Shown: positions 16,412-24,081, numbered from the stretch's first letter. The stretch: DNA of 64,000 nucleotides from Methanobacteriota archaeon (GCA_016874675.1 VGTL01000001.1:1-64000); one strand, 5' to 3'. Program-made: numbers and translations. Notes: a model not told the origin generated them from the letters alone.

Positions 16412-17476
16412 ATGAAGGTCGTGTTCCTCTACGACGGCCCCCACCCGATGCACCTGGCCTGGGCCCAAAGCGTCGGCGCCGTCCCCGTGGCCAACCGTTT
16501 CAACACCCGGACGGACGCCGCGGCGCTCAAGGCCCGGCCCGACGAGGGCTCGGCGCGCCGGGCGCGGGGGCTGGAGCTCGTCAAGGGCATCTCGCTGCGG
16601 TCGCTGGGACTGCCCGCCTCCTCGTACTTCCAGGGACTGGTGCAGGGCGCCGCCGGCATCCGGGAGCTCGACGCCGACGTCCTGCTGGTCGAGGGTCGGA
16701 TGGGCGTCGTCCCGGGGCACATGTTCAAGAGGCTCCGGGGCGGCAAGGTGGTGCTCATAACCGCCGACCCGTTCATCTGGGAGATGAGGTCGTTTTCGCC
16801 CTGCTGGCGCCGGCGGTTCGACCACATCCTCGAGGGCTTCGATGGCATAATATCCGTCTCGAGGATGATGTACGACCTGCTGCCGGCGAGGGCCCGGCGG
16901 AACGCCCGGGTCGTCCACCCGTCCTTCGAGAGCGGCTACTTCGACATCGAGCCCGACCCGGCCTCCGGCGCCATCGCCTACATCGGCGCGCTGGACGAGC
17001 GGAAGGGCGTCGACCTCTCCGTCGAGGCGTTCAGGAAGGCCCGCCGGTCAGTGCCGGGGGCCCGGTTCGTCCTCATCGGCAAGGGGCCCCTCGCCGAGAG
17101 GTACGCCGGCGTCGAGGGCCTGGAGTTCCCCGGCTTCGTCAAAGACCCGCGGGAGCACCTCGCCCGCTGCGCCCTCTTCCTCCACATGTCGCGCTTCGAC
17201 CCGTACCCCGTGTCGGTGCTCGAGGGCATGGCGGCCGGTCTCGTGCCCGTGGTGTCCGAGATGACGGGCACCCGGGAGCTTTTGGAGAAGATAGACCCGG
17301 GGCTCGTCGCCGCAAACCCGGCGAGGGCGGCCGCCAAGCTGGTGTCGCTCCTGCGGGACCCGGAGCGGATCCGCGCCCTCTCGATCGAGTGCAGGAAGGC
17401 GGTCCGGGGCTGGGACAAGGAGCGGAGCCTTCGGGACTTCCGGGAGGCGTTTTGGCTCATGACGGGGGGCGGGTGA
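16412..17476 (+). CDS. Glycosyltransferase family 4 (GT-B fold)
   Basis: A 354-aa GT-B glycosyltransferase that moves a sugar from a nucleotide donor to a glycan acceptor at the cytosolic membrane face. The N-terminal domain starts MKVVFLYDG. The C-terminal donor-binding half shows AIAYIGALDERKGVDLSVEA (phosphate-loop region) and FVLIGKGPL. It ends in the retaining-enzyme E-x7-E motif within PYPVSVLEGMAAGLVPVVS. ATG 16412 is chosen over an in-frame TTG at 16394 because GGAGGAG sits 6 bp upstream. The next gene, a GT2, begins 13 bp after its stop, so the two form an operon. Donor and acceptor are unknown. Confidence 0.85.
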   Translation: MKVVFLYDGPHPMHLAWAQSVGAVPVANRFNTRTDAAALKARPDEGSARRARGLELVKGISLRSLGLPASSYFQGLVQGAAGIRELDADVLLVEGRMGVVPGHMFKRLRGGKVVLITADPFIWEMRSFSPCWRRRFDHILEGFDGIISVSRMMYDLLPARARRNARVVHPSFESGYFDIEPDPASGAIAYIGALDERKGVDLSVEAFRKARRSVPGARFVLIGKGPLAERYAGVEGLEFPGFVKDPREHLARCALFLHMSRFDPYPVSVLEGMAAGLVPVVSEMTGTRELLEKIDPGLVAANPARAAAKLVSLLRDPERIRALSIECRKAVRGWDKERSLRDFREAFWLMTGGG

Positions 17477-17489
17477 TGTCCTGAGCACC

Positions 17490-18323
17490 GTGAGCGTCTG
17501 CGTCCCGACCTACAAGCGCGCCCGCTCCCTGGAGGCCACCCTCAGGAGCCTGCTGGGCCAGACCGTCTCCGACTTCGAGATACTCGTGGGGGACAACTCG
17601 CCCGACGACGAGTCGGCCCGGGCGGTCTCCGCATTGGGCTCCGGCAGGATACGCCACATACGAAACGAGACCAACGTGGGCATGGTGGAGAACTGGAACC
17701 GGCTGGTCCGCGCCTCGAGGGGCGACTACGTCCTGATAATCCACGACGACGACCGGGCGCTTCCGGGGCTCGTCGAGGCCGAGAGGGGGGCCCTCGACGG
17801 CAATCCCGGGGCGGGCTTCGTCCACACCGCCATCGAGGTGGTGGACGAGGGCGGCAAGGTGGTGGAGCGCCCCCGCCACTACGAGGGCGACCATGCCTTC
17901 GACGCGGTGGCGACGTTCAAGGACCTGTACCTGGACAACAAGGTGTCCTGCCCGACGGTGATGGTCCGCCGGGAGTGCTACGACAGGACCGGCCTCTACG
18001 ACCACTCGCTCCCGTTTGCCGCCGACTGGGACATGTGGCTCCGGATAGCCCTGGCCGGCTACGGCTCGATGTTCCTCTCGAGGCCGCTTCTCCGCAACAA
18101 GGTCCACGCCGGGTCGGCCACCTCGGGCTTCGCCTCCGCCCGGCTGGACAAGCTCGAGCACCTCAAGATGCTCCACAAGACCTACCACTCCCACCTCCCC
18201 GCGCTCCCGGTGGACCGGGCGGAGATGGGCCGGCTCCGCCGCGCGCTCCGGTGGAAGATAGCCAAGGTCTGGACGGCCGAGTACTACCGCAGCCTCCGGG
18301 CGTTCCTCTTCGGGCGCCGGTGA
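17490..18323 (+). CDS. Glycosyltransferase family 2 (GT-A fold)
   Basis: A 277-aa GT-A inverting glycosyltransferase. SVCVPTYKRARSLEATLRSL is the family-2 start, DNSPDDES is the nucleotide-binding region, and the metal-binding DxD motif is present as YVLIIHDDDRALPG. The acceptor-side acidic motif is PFAADWDMWLRIAL. The start is GTG 17490; no closer ATG exists. It follows the GT4 gene by 13 bp. The last ~50 residues are helical and basic, consistent with membrane association but with no clear transmembrane helix. Role: extends a surface glycan (inference from context). Confidence 0.85.
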   Translation: MSVCVPTYKRARSLEATLRSLLGQTVSDFEILVGDNSPDDESARAVSALGSGRIRHIRNETNVGMVENWNRLVRASRGDYVLIIHDDDRALPGLVEAERGALDGNPGAGFVHTAIEVVDEGGKVVERPRHYEGDHAFDAVATFKDLYLDNKVSCPTVMVRRECYDRTGLYDHSLPFAADWDMWLRIALAGYGSMFLSRPLLRNKVHAGSATSGFASARLDKLEHLKMLHKTYHSHLPALPVDRAEMGRLRRALRWKIAKVWTAEYYRSLRAFLFGRR

Positions 18324-18350
18324 CGGGCCGCGGGAAGGGCGAGACAATAG

Positions 18351-18650
18351 GGCGCAGGGCGCAAGGCGCAAGGCGCAAGGGAAGGCGCAGGGCGCAAGGC
18401 GCAGGGCGCAGGGCGCAAGGCGCAAGGCGCAAGGCGCAAGGCCTGAAAGCTAGATACCCCGGAATTCATTCCGGGGTCGTTTCACCATAGCATAGCGTGA
18501 TGCCCCGGACTTCAGTCCGGGGTATTGGAACGCGCAAGGCGCATAGTGGAAGTATCAAGGGAACGACCGTGGATTCCCCCCTTGTCCCTTGCGCCCTGTC
18601 CCTCGCGCCTCAAGCCTTGCGCCGTGCGCCCTGCGCCCTGTGCCTTGAAC
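18351..18650. repeat. Large inverted tandem-word array (GCGCAAGG) with a nested paired-hairpin element
   Basis: The left arm (~18351-18440) is a near-perfect run of GGCGCAAGG/GGCGCAGGG words. The right arm (~18582-18650) holds the complements (CCTTGCGCCCTG words). Between them lie the paired-hairpin element at 18443-18522 and a short GGCGCAAGGCGCATAG remnant. This is the longest array in the window. It separates the glycosyltransferase pair from the RfbF-led operon, and no gene is evident in it. Confidence 0.8.
18443..18522 (+). mobile_element. Paired-hairpin element, copy 1 (IS200/IS605-end-like)
   Basis: Starts CTGAAAGCTAGAT, then hairpin 18456-18477 (ACCCCGGAA TTCA TTCCGGGGT), spacer with TTTCACCATAG and AGCGTG, then hairpin 18503-18522 (CCCCGGAC TTCA GTCCGGGG). 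Copy 2 at 51268-51347 shares the same lead, first hairpin, spacer words and second-hairpin position. Hairpins with TTCA/TTTA-type loops and GCCCC stems resemble the subterminal palindromes of IS200/IS605 elements and REP sequences mobilised by TnpA-like proteins. No transposase gene is nearby. Confidence 0.65.
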
Positions 18651-18663
18651 AAGAATGAAGCAA

Positions 18664-18673
18664 GATTTATATG
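18664..18673 (+). promoter_or_regulatory. TATA box for the RfbF-led sugar operon
   Basis: GATTTATATG centred ~34 bp before ATG 18703. It overlaps an upstream in-frame ATG (18655), which argues that 18703 is the true start. Confidence 0.6.
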
Positions 18674-18702
18674 CGAAGAGGGCGTTCAATCCGGGAAGCG
18701 CC

Positions 18703-19488
18703 ATGGACACCGACATTCCGGTCGTGATATTGTGCGGGGGGTTCGGGTCGCGCCTGGGCTCAGAGACGGAGGGCCGGCCCAAGCCGATGATACCGATCGG
18801 CAACCGGCCGATGCTCTGGCACATCATGAAGATCTACGCCCGCTGGGGATTCCGCAACTTCGTCCTGGCCCTCGGGTACAAGTCCGAGGTCGTGAAGGAC
18901 TACTTCATGTTCTTCCGGGAGTACAACGGGAGCGTGGAGGTGGACCTGCGCACGGGCTCCCGCAAGTGCCTGGGCGGGCCCGACGAGGTCGACTGGAACG
19001 TCAGGCTCATCGACACCGGGGAGAACACCCTCAAGGGCGGCCGGATAAAGCGCGTCGAGCCCCACATCCGGGGCGACCGGTTCATGCTGACCTACGGCGA
19101 CGGCGTCGCCGACATCGATATACCGGAGCTGGTCAGGTTCCACCGCTCCCACAAGAGGATCGGGACCGTCACGGGCGTCAACCCGCCCTCGAGGTTCGGG
19201 GAGCTCGTGGTCAAGGGCAACCGTGTGCTCCTCTTCACCGAGAAGCCCCAGACATCGCAGGGCCTCATCAACGGCGGCTTCTTCGTCTTCGAGCGGGCCA
19301 TTTTCGACCACCTTGCGGCCGACGAGGGCTGCGACTTCGAGAAGGGGCCGCTCGAGGAGCTTGCGGGGAAGGACCAGCTCCGGGTCTACAAGCACCCGGG
19401 CGTGTGGGAGTGCATGGACACCGTCCGGGACATGAACCACCTGAACCGGCTGTGGGCGGAGGGGAAGGCGTTTTGGAAGATATGGTGA
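18703..19488 (+). CDS. rfbF: Glucose-1-phosphate cytidylyltransferase-like sugar nucleotidyltransferase
   Basis: A 261-aa nucleotidyltransferase. The signature CGGFGSRLGSETEGRPKPMI is the NTP-binding loop with the PKP motif. PMLWHIMKIYARWGF and LALGYKSEVVKDYF closely fit RfbF, which makes CDP-glucose from CTP and glucose 1-phosphate. The metal site is TYGDGVADIDI, and the product-side motif EKPQTSQGLINGGFFVFE is also RfbF-like. Start chosen after the TATA box. It is followed 4 bp later by an SDR gene, then rmlC- and rmlD-like genes, an operon for a modified deoxysugar. RfbG (CDP-glucose 4,6-dehydratase) is absent; the SDR downstream may take its place. Confidence 0.82.
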   Translation: MDTDIPVVILCGGFGSRLGSETEGRPKPMIPIGNRPMLWHIMKIYARWGFRNFVLALGYKSEVVKDYFMFFREYNGSVEVDLRTGSRKCLGGPDEVDWNVRLIDTGENTLKGGRIKRVEPHIRGDRFMLTYGDGVADIDIPELVRFHRSHKRIGTVTGVNPPSRFGELVVKGNRVLLFTEKPQTSQGLINGGFFVFERAIFDHLAADEGCDFEKGPLEELAGKDQLRVYKHPGVWECMDTVRDMNHLNRLWAEGKAFWKIW

Positions 19489-19492
19489 GCCC

Positions 19493-20521
19493 ATGAGAAT
19501 CCTGGTCACCGGAGACCGAGGCTACATCGGAACGATAATGGTCCCCTACCTCCTGCACCGCGGCCACGAGGCCGTCGGGCTGGACATCGACTTCTTCTCC
19601 GGCTGCGACCTCTACGACGCCCCCCGGCCGGAGTACCGGTCCCTGGAGAAGGACCTCCGGGACGTCGAGGCCGCCGACCTGCGGGGCATCGACTGCATCG
19701 CCCACCTCGCGGCGCTCTCCAACGACCCCATGGGCGAGATGGACCCGGCCCTGACCGACGAGATAAACCACCAGGCCTCCATGAGGCTCGCCCGGCTCGC
19801 GCGGAAGGCGGGCGTCGGGCGGTTCCTCTACTCGTCGTCGTGCTCCATCTACGGGAAGTCGGGCGGCGACTTCGTCGACGAGACGGCCCAGCAGGACCCC
19901 CTCACCGCCTATGCCCGCTCCAAGGTGGACACCGAGCGGGACCTGCGCGAGCTAGCCGACAACTCGTTCTCCCCGGTCCTTTTGCGCAACTCGACCTGCT
20001 TCGGCCTGTCCCCCCGGTTCCGGTTCGACCTCGTGGTCAACAACCTCGCCGGCTGGGCCTTCACCACCCAAAACATCAAGATCATGAGCGACGGGACGCC
20101 CTGGCGGCCCCTCATACACATCGAGGATGTGTCCCAGGCGTTCTGCCTGGCGGCCGAGGCGGACAGGGAGCTCGTCCACAACCAGCCGTTCAACGTGGGC
20201 GAGAACGACCAGAACTACCAGGTGCGAGCGGTCGCCGACATCGTGAAGCGGGTCATCGGGGACTGCCAGGTCACCTACACCGGGGAGCATGGCGCCGATC
20301 AGCGGACCTACCGGGTGAACTTCGACCGCATCCACGAGCGCTTCCGGGGCTTCCGCTGCGGGTGGGACGTCGAGCGGGGCGTCAGGGAGATAACACAGAA
20401 GTTCAGGGAGGTCGGCCTCGGGCAGGGGGACTTCCAGGGGCCGAAGTTCACAAGGCTCAAGCGCCTCAAGGAGCTCGTCGCCTCGGGGAAGGTGGACGCC
20501 GGGCTCCGGCGGGTCGGATGA
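19493..20521 (+). CDS. NAD-dependent sugar-nucleotide epimerase/dehydratase (extended SDR)
   Basis: A 342-aa extended short-chain dehydrogenase. The Rossmann loop is VTGDRGYIGTIMVPYLL, IDCIAHLAALSNDP is the usual strand-4 region, YSSSCSIYG carries the catalytic Ser, and AYARSKVDTE carries the YxxxK pair. The C-terminal substrate-binding half contains PLIHIEDVSQAF and NVGENDQNYQV. It begins 4 bp after the nucleotidyltransferase stop, so the product of that enzyme is its likely substrate. Whether it is a 4,6-dehydratase, epimerase or reductase cannot be decided from motifs. Confidence 0.8.
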   Translation: MRILVTGDRGYIGTIMVPYLLHRGHEAVGLDIDFFSGCDLYDAPRPEYRSLEKDLRDVEAADLRGIDCIAHLAALSNDPMGEMDPALTDEINHQASMRLARLARKAGVGRFLYSSSCSIYGKSGGDFVDETAQQDPLTAYARSKVDTERDLRELADNSFSPVLLRNSTCFGLSPRFRFDLVVNNLAGWAFTTQNIKIMSDGTPWRPLIHIEDVSQAFCLAAEADRELVHNQPFNVGENDQNYQVRAVADIVKRVIGDCQVTYTGEHGADQRTYRVNFDRIHERFRGFRCGWDVERGVREITQKFREVGLGQGDFQGPKFTRLKRLKELVASGKVDAGLRRVG

Positions 20522-20533
20522 GGAGGACCGGTT

Positions 20534-21094
20534 ATGAAGATTCTGGAGAGGAAGTTTCGGGGCGTGTACGAGATCGACCTTGAGCCGCGCGCGGACCACC
20601 GCGGTTTCTTCATGAGGGTCTACGACGACAAGCTGTTCGGCGAGAAGGGCCTCCACCGCCAGTGGGTCCAGGAGAACCACTCCCTGTCGGTGGCCAGGGG
20701 GGTCGTCCGGGGCATGCACTTCCAGTTCCCGCCCCACGCCGAGACCAAGCTCGTGCGCTGCGTGCGCGGGGAGATACTCGACGCCTTCATCGACCTGCGG
20801 AAGGGCTCGCCCACGTTCGGGAAGTGGGACGCCCTCGTCCTCTCGGCGGACAACAAGAAGGTGCTCTACCTGCCCAAGGGGTTCGCCCACGGGTTCTGCA
20901 CGATAACCGAGAACTGCGAGGTCACCTACAAGGTCGACTCCTACTACGCGCCCCAGTCCGAGGGCATAATCCGCTGGAACGACCCGGAGGTCGGGATAGA
21001 CTGGCCGGTCAGGGAGCCCCAGCTCTCCGACAAGGACGCCAAGGCCCCGGGGATACGCGAGTTCATCGAGAAGCACAAGGGGCTGGATGTCTGA
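20534..21094 (+). CDS. rmlC: dTDP-4-dehydrorhamnose 3,5-epimerase family protein (RmlC-like cupin)
   Basis: A 186-aa RmlC-type cupin that epimerises C3 and/or C5 of a 4-keto-6-deoxy nucleotide sugar. The family start is DLEPRADHRGFFMRVY. The catalytic-base His lies in VVRGMHFQ, the DxR-type pair in FIDLRKGSPTFGKW, and the catalytic Tyr region is CEVTYKVDSYYAP. YLPKGFAHGF is the signature loop. Length matches the family. It lies 12 bp after the SDR and overlaps the next gene by 8 bp, so it is in the same operon. Because the upstream nucleotidyltransferase is RfbF-like, the carrier may be CDP rather than dTDP. Confidence 0.88.
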   Translation: MKILERKFRGVYEIDLEPRADHRGFFMRVYDDKLFGEKGLHRQWVQENHSLSVARGVVRGMHFQFPPHAETKLVRCVRGEILDAFIDLRKGSPTFGKWDALVLSADNKKVLYLPKGFAHGFCTITENCEVTYKVDSYYAPQSEGIIRWNDPEVGIDWPVREPQLSDKDAKAPGIREFIEKHKGLDV

Positions 21095-21962
21095 AATGGA
21101 GAAAGTTGCGATAATCGGGGCGGACGGGCAGCTGGGGTCGGACCTCCGGCTGGCGTTCCAGGGGCGCGCCGAGACCGTGGGGCTTGCGCACTCCGACATA
21201 GAGATAACCAGGAAGGACTCGGTGGATTCGTGCCTCAACGGGCACCGCCCCGGGATCGTCGTCAACACGGCGGCCTGCCACGACCTGAACAGGTGCGAGG
21301 GCGACCCGGTGCTCTCGTTCGCCATAAACGCCGCCGGGGCGCGCAATCTGGCCCTGTGGTGCCGGGACAACGGGGCCCTGCTCGTTCACGTGAGCACGGA
21401 CTACGTGTTCGACGGCAGGCGCGACACCCCGTATGTCGAGGGCGACTGCCCGGCGCCGCTCAACCAGTACGGCATCACCAAGCTCGCCGGGGAGCTCTCC
21501 ATCGCCTCGGTGACGGACCGGCACGCCATCGTCCGCACCGGCGGCCTCTACGGGACGCACCCCTGCCGCGGCAAGCCCGCCCGCAACTTCGTGGAGATGT
21601 TTTTGGGGCTGACGAAGGGCAAGGAGGTCCAGGACTTCGGCGGCGACGAGGTCAACACGCCGACCTTCACCGAGCCCCTGGCCGCCCAGCTGGTCGCCCT
21701 GGCCGGAAGCGGCGCCACCGGGCTCTTCCACGCCACCTGCGAGGGCGCCTGCAGCTGGTTCGAGTTCGGAGAGGAGATACTCCGGCAGACCGGGTCCCCG
21801 ACCAGGCTGGTCCACCGGCCCCCGGCACCGCCCAATCCGGCGGCCGTCAAGCGCCCCGCCTACACCGTCTTGGAGAACCGGCGCCTCAAGGAGCTGGGAT
21901 TGGACCGGATGCCCGACTGGAGGGAGGCGCTGCGCGGCTACCTCGCCAAGAGGTCGCCCTGA
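21087..21962 (+). CDS. rmlD: dTDP-4-dehydrorhamnose reductase-like (RmlD family SDR)
   Basis: A 291-aa RmlD-type SDR. The NAD(P)H loop is IIGADGQLGSDLRLAF. The HVSTDYVFDG motif with the catalytic Thr/Tyr region is diagnostic. PLNQYGITKLAGE carries YxxxK. GEEILRQTG and RPAYTVLENRRLKELGL are typical of the RmlD C-terminus. It reduces the C4 keto group of the epimerised sugar nucleotide, finishing a rhamnose-like donor. It overlaps rmlC by 8 bp (ATGTCTGA), so it is translationally coupled. RmlA and RmlB are not in the window; RfbF and the SDR occupy their positions in the operon. Confidence 0.85.
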   Translation: MSEMEKVAIIGADGQLGSDLRLAFQGRAETVGLAHSDIEITRKDSVDSCLNGHRPGIVVNTAACHDLNRCEGDPVLSFAINAAGARNLALWCRDNGALLVHVSTDYVFDGRRDTPYVEGDCPAPLNQYGITKLAGELSIASVTDRHAIVRTGGLYGTHPCRGKPARNFVEMFLGLTKGKEVQDFGGDEVNTPTFTEPLAAQLVALAGSGATGLFHATCEGACSWFEFGEEILRQTGSPTRLVHRPPAPPNPAAVKRPAYTVLENRRLKELGLDRMPDWREALRGYLAKRSP

Positions 21963-21973
21963 GGGCCGAAGGC

Positions 21974-22429
21974 TCAGGTGCGCTCGCTCCTCCGCTTGCT
22001 GTAGTAGATTATGTCCTCGTGGCGGACGTAGCCCATCTTGGCAAAGAAGGCCATGGATTCCTGGTTGTAGGTCTCGACGAGGCCGCACACGATGTCCGGG
22101 CCCAGCCGCCGGAAGCGCCTCTCGAGCTCCCGCACGAGGAGCGTGCCCAGGCCCCGTCGCCGGTGCCCCGGCAGCACCGCCAGCCGGTTTATCCAGCCCT
22201 TGCGGCCGTCGTGCGTGCCCAGGACGACCGCGACCATCCGCTCACGGCCATCCTCCCTCAGGACAGCCTTCAGGTAGATGGACGTGCCCAGCCCGACCTG
22301 GCGTGCCATCTCCGGACGGCTGTCGCGGCCCCGGGGGCGGGCGGGCAGGCCGGCCCTCTTCCAGACCGAAAGGAGCTCGTCGTAGTCGGAGGGGCGGAGC
22401 CTTTGAATCCTGTACCGGCGGGCGCTCAT
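21974..22429 (-). CDS. GNAT-family N-acetyltransferase
   Basis: A 151-aa acetyltransferase using acetyl-CoA. The acetyl-CoA pyrophosphate loop is LPGHRRRGLGTLLVRELERR (Q/RxxGxG/A motif A). It is preceded by strand AVVLGTHDGRKGWINRLAV, and CGLVETYNQESMAFFAKMGY is motif B. The N-terminus YRIQRLRPSDYDELLSVWKR is standard. It may acetylate a protein N-terminus, an amino sugar or a small molecule; nothing visible decides. It converges with rmlD, with only an 11-bp gap, and its own TATA-like GTTTAAAT lies upstream near 22452-22460. Confidence 0.8.
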   Translation of the reverse strand: MSARRYRIQRLRPSDYDELLSVWKRAGLPARPRGRDSRPEMARQVGLGTSIYLKAVLREDGRERMVAVVLGTHDGRKGWINRLAVLPGHRRRGLGTLLVRELERRFRRLGPDIVCGLVETYNQESMAFFAKMGYVRHEDIIYYSKRRSERT

Positions 22430-22565
22430 GCCGGCAGGTGATGGACCGGGAGGGATTTAAACGGTTGCGCCCCCGTTCCACCCCGCGTGCCGGATTGGCA
22501 GGTATGCCGGAACTGCACATAATCTATTAATAGCGACCCGGGTTCTCCGGGTGGGAGGAATCCCA

Positions 22566-23066
22566 GTGGCTGAGGAAGGAAGAATCAAACTGAAGAAACC
22601 GAAGTTCCTGGACGAGTTCAAGGACTTCATAAACAAGGGCAACGTGTTCGGAATGGCCGTCGGCATAATAATAGGCATAGCGTTCGGGACCGTGGTGAAC
22701 TCGATGGTCAACGACGTCATCATGCCTCCGGTCGGACTGGCCACGGGGGATGTCGATTTCAAGGAGCAGTTCGTGGTGCTCAAGCCCGGCCACGACGCCA
22801 ACGGGACCGAGGTGTCGTCGTTCAAGAGCGTGGACGAGGCGAAGGCCGCCGGGGCCATCACTCTCAGGTACGGGATGTTCATCAATGCGCTCATAACCTT
22901 CCTCATCGTCGCCTTCGTCATATTCGCCATGGTGAAGGCCATGGCGATGATGAAGAGGGAGAAGCCCAAAGACCCCACCACAAAGGCCTGCCCGGAGTGC
23001 GACAGCCAGATACCGATAAAGGCGAAGCGCTGCCCCAACTGCACCACGCAGCTTGAGGGCAAGTAG
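22566..23066 (+). CDS. mscL: Large-conductance mechanosensitive channel with C-terminal zinc ribbon
   Basis: A 166-aa MscL homologue. Amphipathic N-helix, then the pore helix GNVFGMAVGIIIGIAFGTVVNSMVNDVIMPP with the conserved Gly/Ala packing and Asn residues. The periplasmic loop spans roughly residues 60-95. TM2 is GMFINALITFLIVAFVIFAMV, followed by a basic cluster. Instead of the usual helical bundle end, the last ~28 residues are a zinc ribbon (CPECDSQIPIKAKRCPNC). MscL opens under membrane tension to save cells from osmotic downshock. GTG 22566 was chosen because GGGAGGA precedes it; an in-frame GTG lies at 22551. A TATA-like CTATTAATAG lies at about 22523-22532. Confidence 0.92.
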   Translation: MAEEGRIKLKKPKFLDEFKDFINKGNVFGMAVGIIIGIAFGTVVNSMVNDVIMPPVGLATGDVDFKEQFVVLKPGHDANGTEVSSFKSVDEAKAAGAITLRYGMFINALITFLIVAFVIFAMVKAMAMMKREKPKDPTTKACPECDSQIPIKAKRCPNCTTQLEGK

Positions 23067-23202
23067 CGGCCGGGGCGCGCGTCCCGGGGAGAGGCCGCCG
23101 GCGGGGGCGTTTTTTGGCCCCGCCGGCATCCGGGGCCCATCGAAAGCTTAAATAGAGGGTAAAGGTTTGGGCCCTCAAGCAGGCTGCATCGAGGGGGAGG
23201 GC

Positions 23203-23493
23203 ATGATAGACATCACGAGGGAGCTCCGGACGCTGGTCACCACCGGAAAGGTGGCGCTGGGTGCGGAGCAGGCCAAGAAGGCCCTGAAGGCCAAGAGCGC
23301 CAGGCTGGTCATCGTGGCCGCCAACGTGTCCAGGGGGAACGCCGAGGCCATCTCCAGGTTCGAGAACGCCCCCGTGTACAGGTTCCCGGGGACGAGCCTG
23401 GAGCTGGGCTCAGCCTGCGGGAAGCCCTTCGCCGTGTCGGTCCTCACGGTGCTTGCGCCCGGCGAGTCGGGCATAATGAGCCTTCTCAAGTGA
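23203..23493 (+). CDS. rpl30e: Large-subunit ribosomal protein L30e
   Basis: A 96-aa L7Ae/L30e-fold RNA-binding protein. The sequence MIDITRELRTLVTTGKVALG and the K-turn-binding face (KSARLVIVAANVSRGN, VYRFPGTSLELGSACGKPF) match archaeal L30e. Length is normal. A GGGGGAGGG ribosome-binding site lies 1-9 bp before ATG 23203, and an AT-rich AGCTTAAATAG element lies near 23144-23155. nusA follows 8 bp downstream, so they are co-transcribed. In many archaea this pair sits inside the RNA polymerase-ribosomal protein operon; here no rpoA or rps12 gene flanks it. Confidence 0.95.
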   Translation: MIDITRELRTLVTTGKVALGAEQAKKALKAKSARLVIVAANVSRGNAEAISRFENAPVYRFPGTSLELGSACGKPFAVSVLTVLAPGESGIMSLLK

Positions 23494-23501
23494 GGCCGGC
23501 A

Positions 23502-23927
23502 ATGGAGATAAGGCTCGACGAGGGCACCATCAAGCTCATCGCCCTATTCGAATCGGTGACCCGCGCCGAGGTGCGCGACTGCATTCCCTCCGACGAGCGG
23601 GTGGTGTTCATCGTCGGGAAGGGGCAGGCGGGCGCGGCCATAGGTGAGCGGGGCGAAAACATCCACAGGCTGCGGGAGCTTTTGCGCAAGAACGTCGAGA
23701 TAGTCGAGTGGGCCGAGGTCGCGGAGGCGTTCGTGCGCAACATCTTCCACGCCTTCAGGGTCTCCGAGGTGAAGATAGAGCGCCGGAAGGGCCGCAACAC
23801 GGCCGTCGTCACCGTCGCCCCGGGCGAGAAGGCCCGCGCCATCGGAAGGGAGGGCCGCAACCTCCGGCAGGCCCGGAACATACTGGCGCGCCACTTCAGG
23901 GACATCGAGGCCGTGGTGATCGCGTAG
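23502..23927 (+). CDS. nusA: Archaeal NusA-like transcription factor (two KH domains)
   Basis: A 141-aa protein made of two KH RNA-binding domains and no S1 or N-terminal RNAP-binding domain, as usual in archaeal NusA. KH1 carries GKGQAGAAIGERGENIHRL and KH2 carries APGEKARAIGREGRNLRQA (GxxG loops). Proposed to bind nascent RNA and affect termination or elongation. ATG 23502 follows the L30e stop by 8 bp. An inverted word array immediately follows its stop codon. Confidence 0.93.
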   Translation: MEIRLDEGTIKLIALFESVTRAEVRDCIPSDERVVFIVGKGQAGAAIGERGENIHRLRELLRKNVEIVEWAEVAEAFVRNIFHAFRVSEVKIERRKGRNTAVVTVAPGEKARAIGREGRNLRQARNILARHFRDIEAVVIA

Positions 23928-24081
23928 GGGAAGGCGCACGGCGCAGGGCGCAAGGCACGAGGGGCGAAGGCGCAAGGAGGAAGGCGCAAGGGCCGGGGGG
24001 AATGTGACCCGCCCGGGTGCCTTGCTTCCCGTGCCTTCCTCCTTGCCCCCTCGCCCCATGCGCCCTGCGCCCTGCCCCTTC
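23928..24081. repeat. Inverted tandem-word array (GGCGCAAGG family) after nusA
   Basis: Begins right after the nusA TAG. The left arm (23928-23996) iterates GGCGCACGG, GGCGCAAGG and GAAGGCGCA words; the right arm (~24006-24081) iterates CCTTGC, CTCGCCCCATGCGCCCTGC words. It lies between two same-strand genes, so it would act as a terminator/insulator before the downstream sugar operon. Confidence 0.75.

Noticed and set aside
18351..18440. CRISPR array suspected from regular short repeats
   Set aside because: The repeats are 9-bp words with no unique spacers and no cas genes nearby.
18163..18469. Short frames reading LAPCALRLAPCA-type repeats (also at 12041, 53040, 23928 and other arrays)
   Set aside because: They are translations of the GGCGCAAGG word arrays in any frame; no start signal or conserved protein is implied. 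Automated callers may report them as genes.
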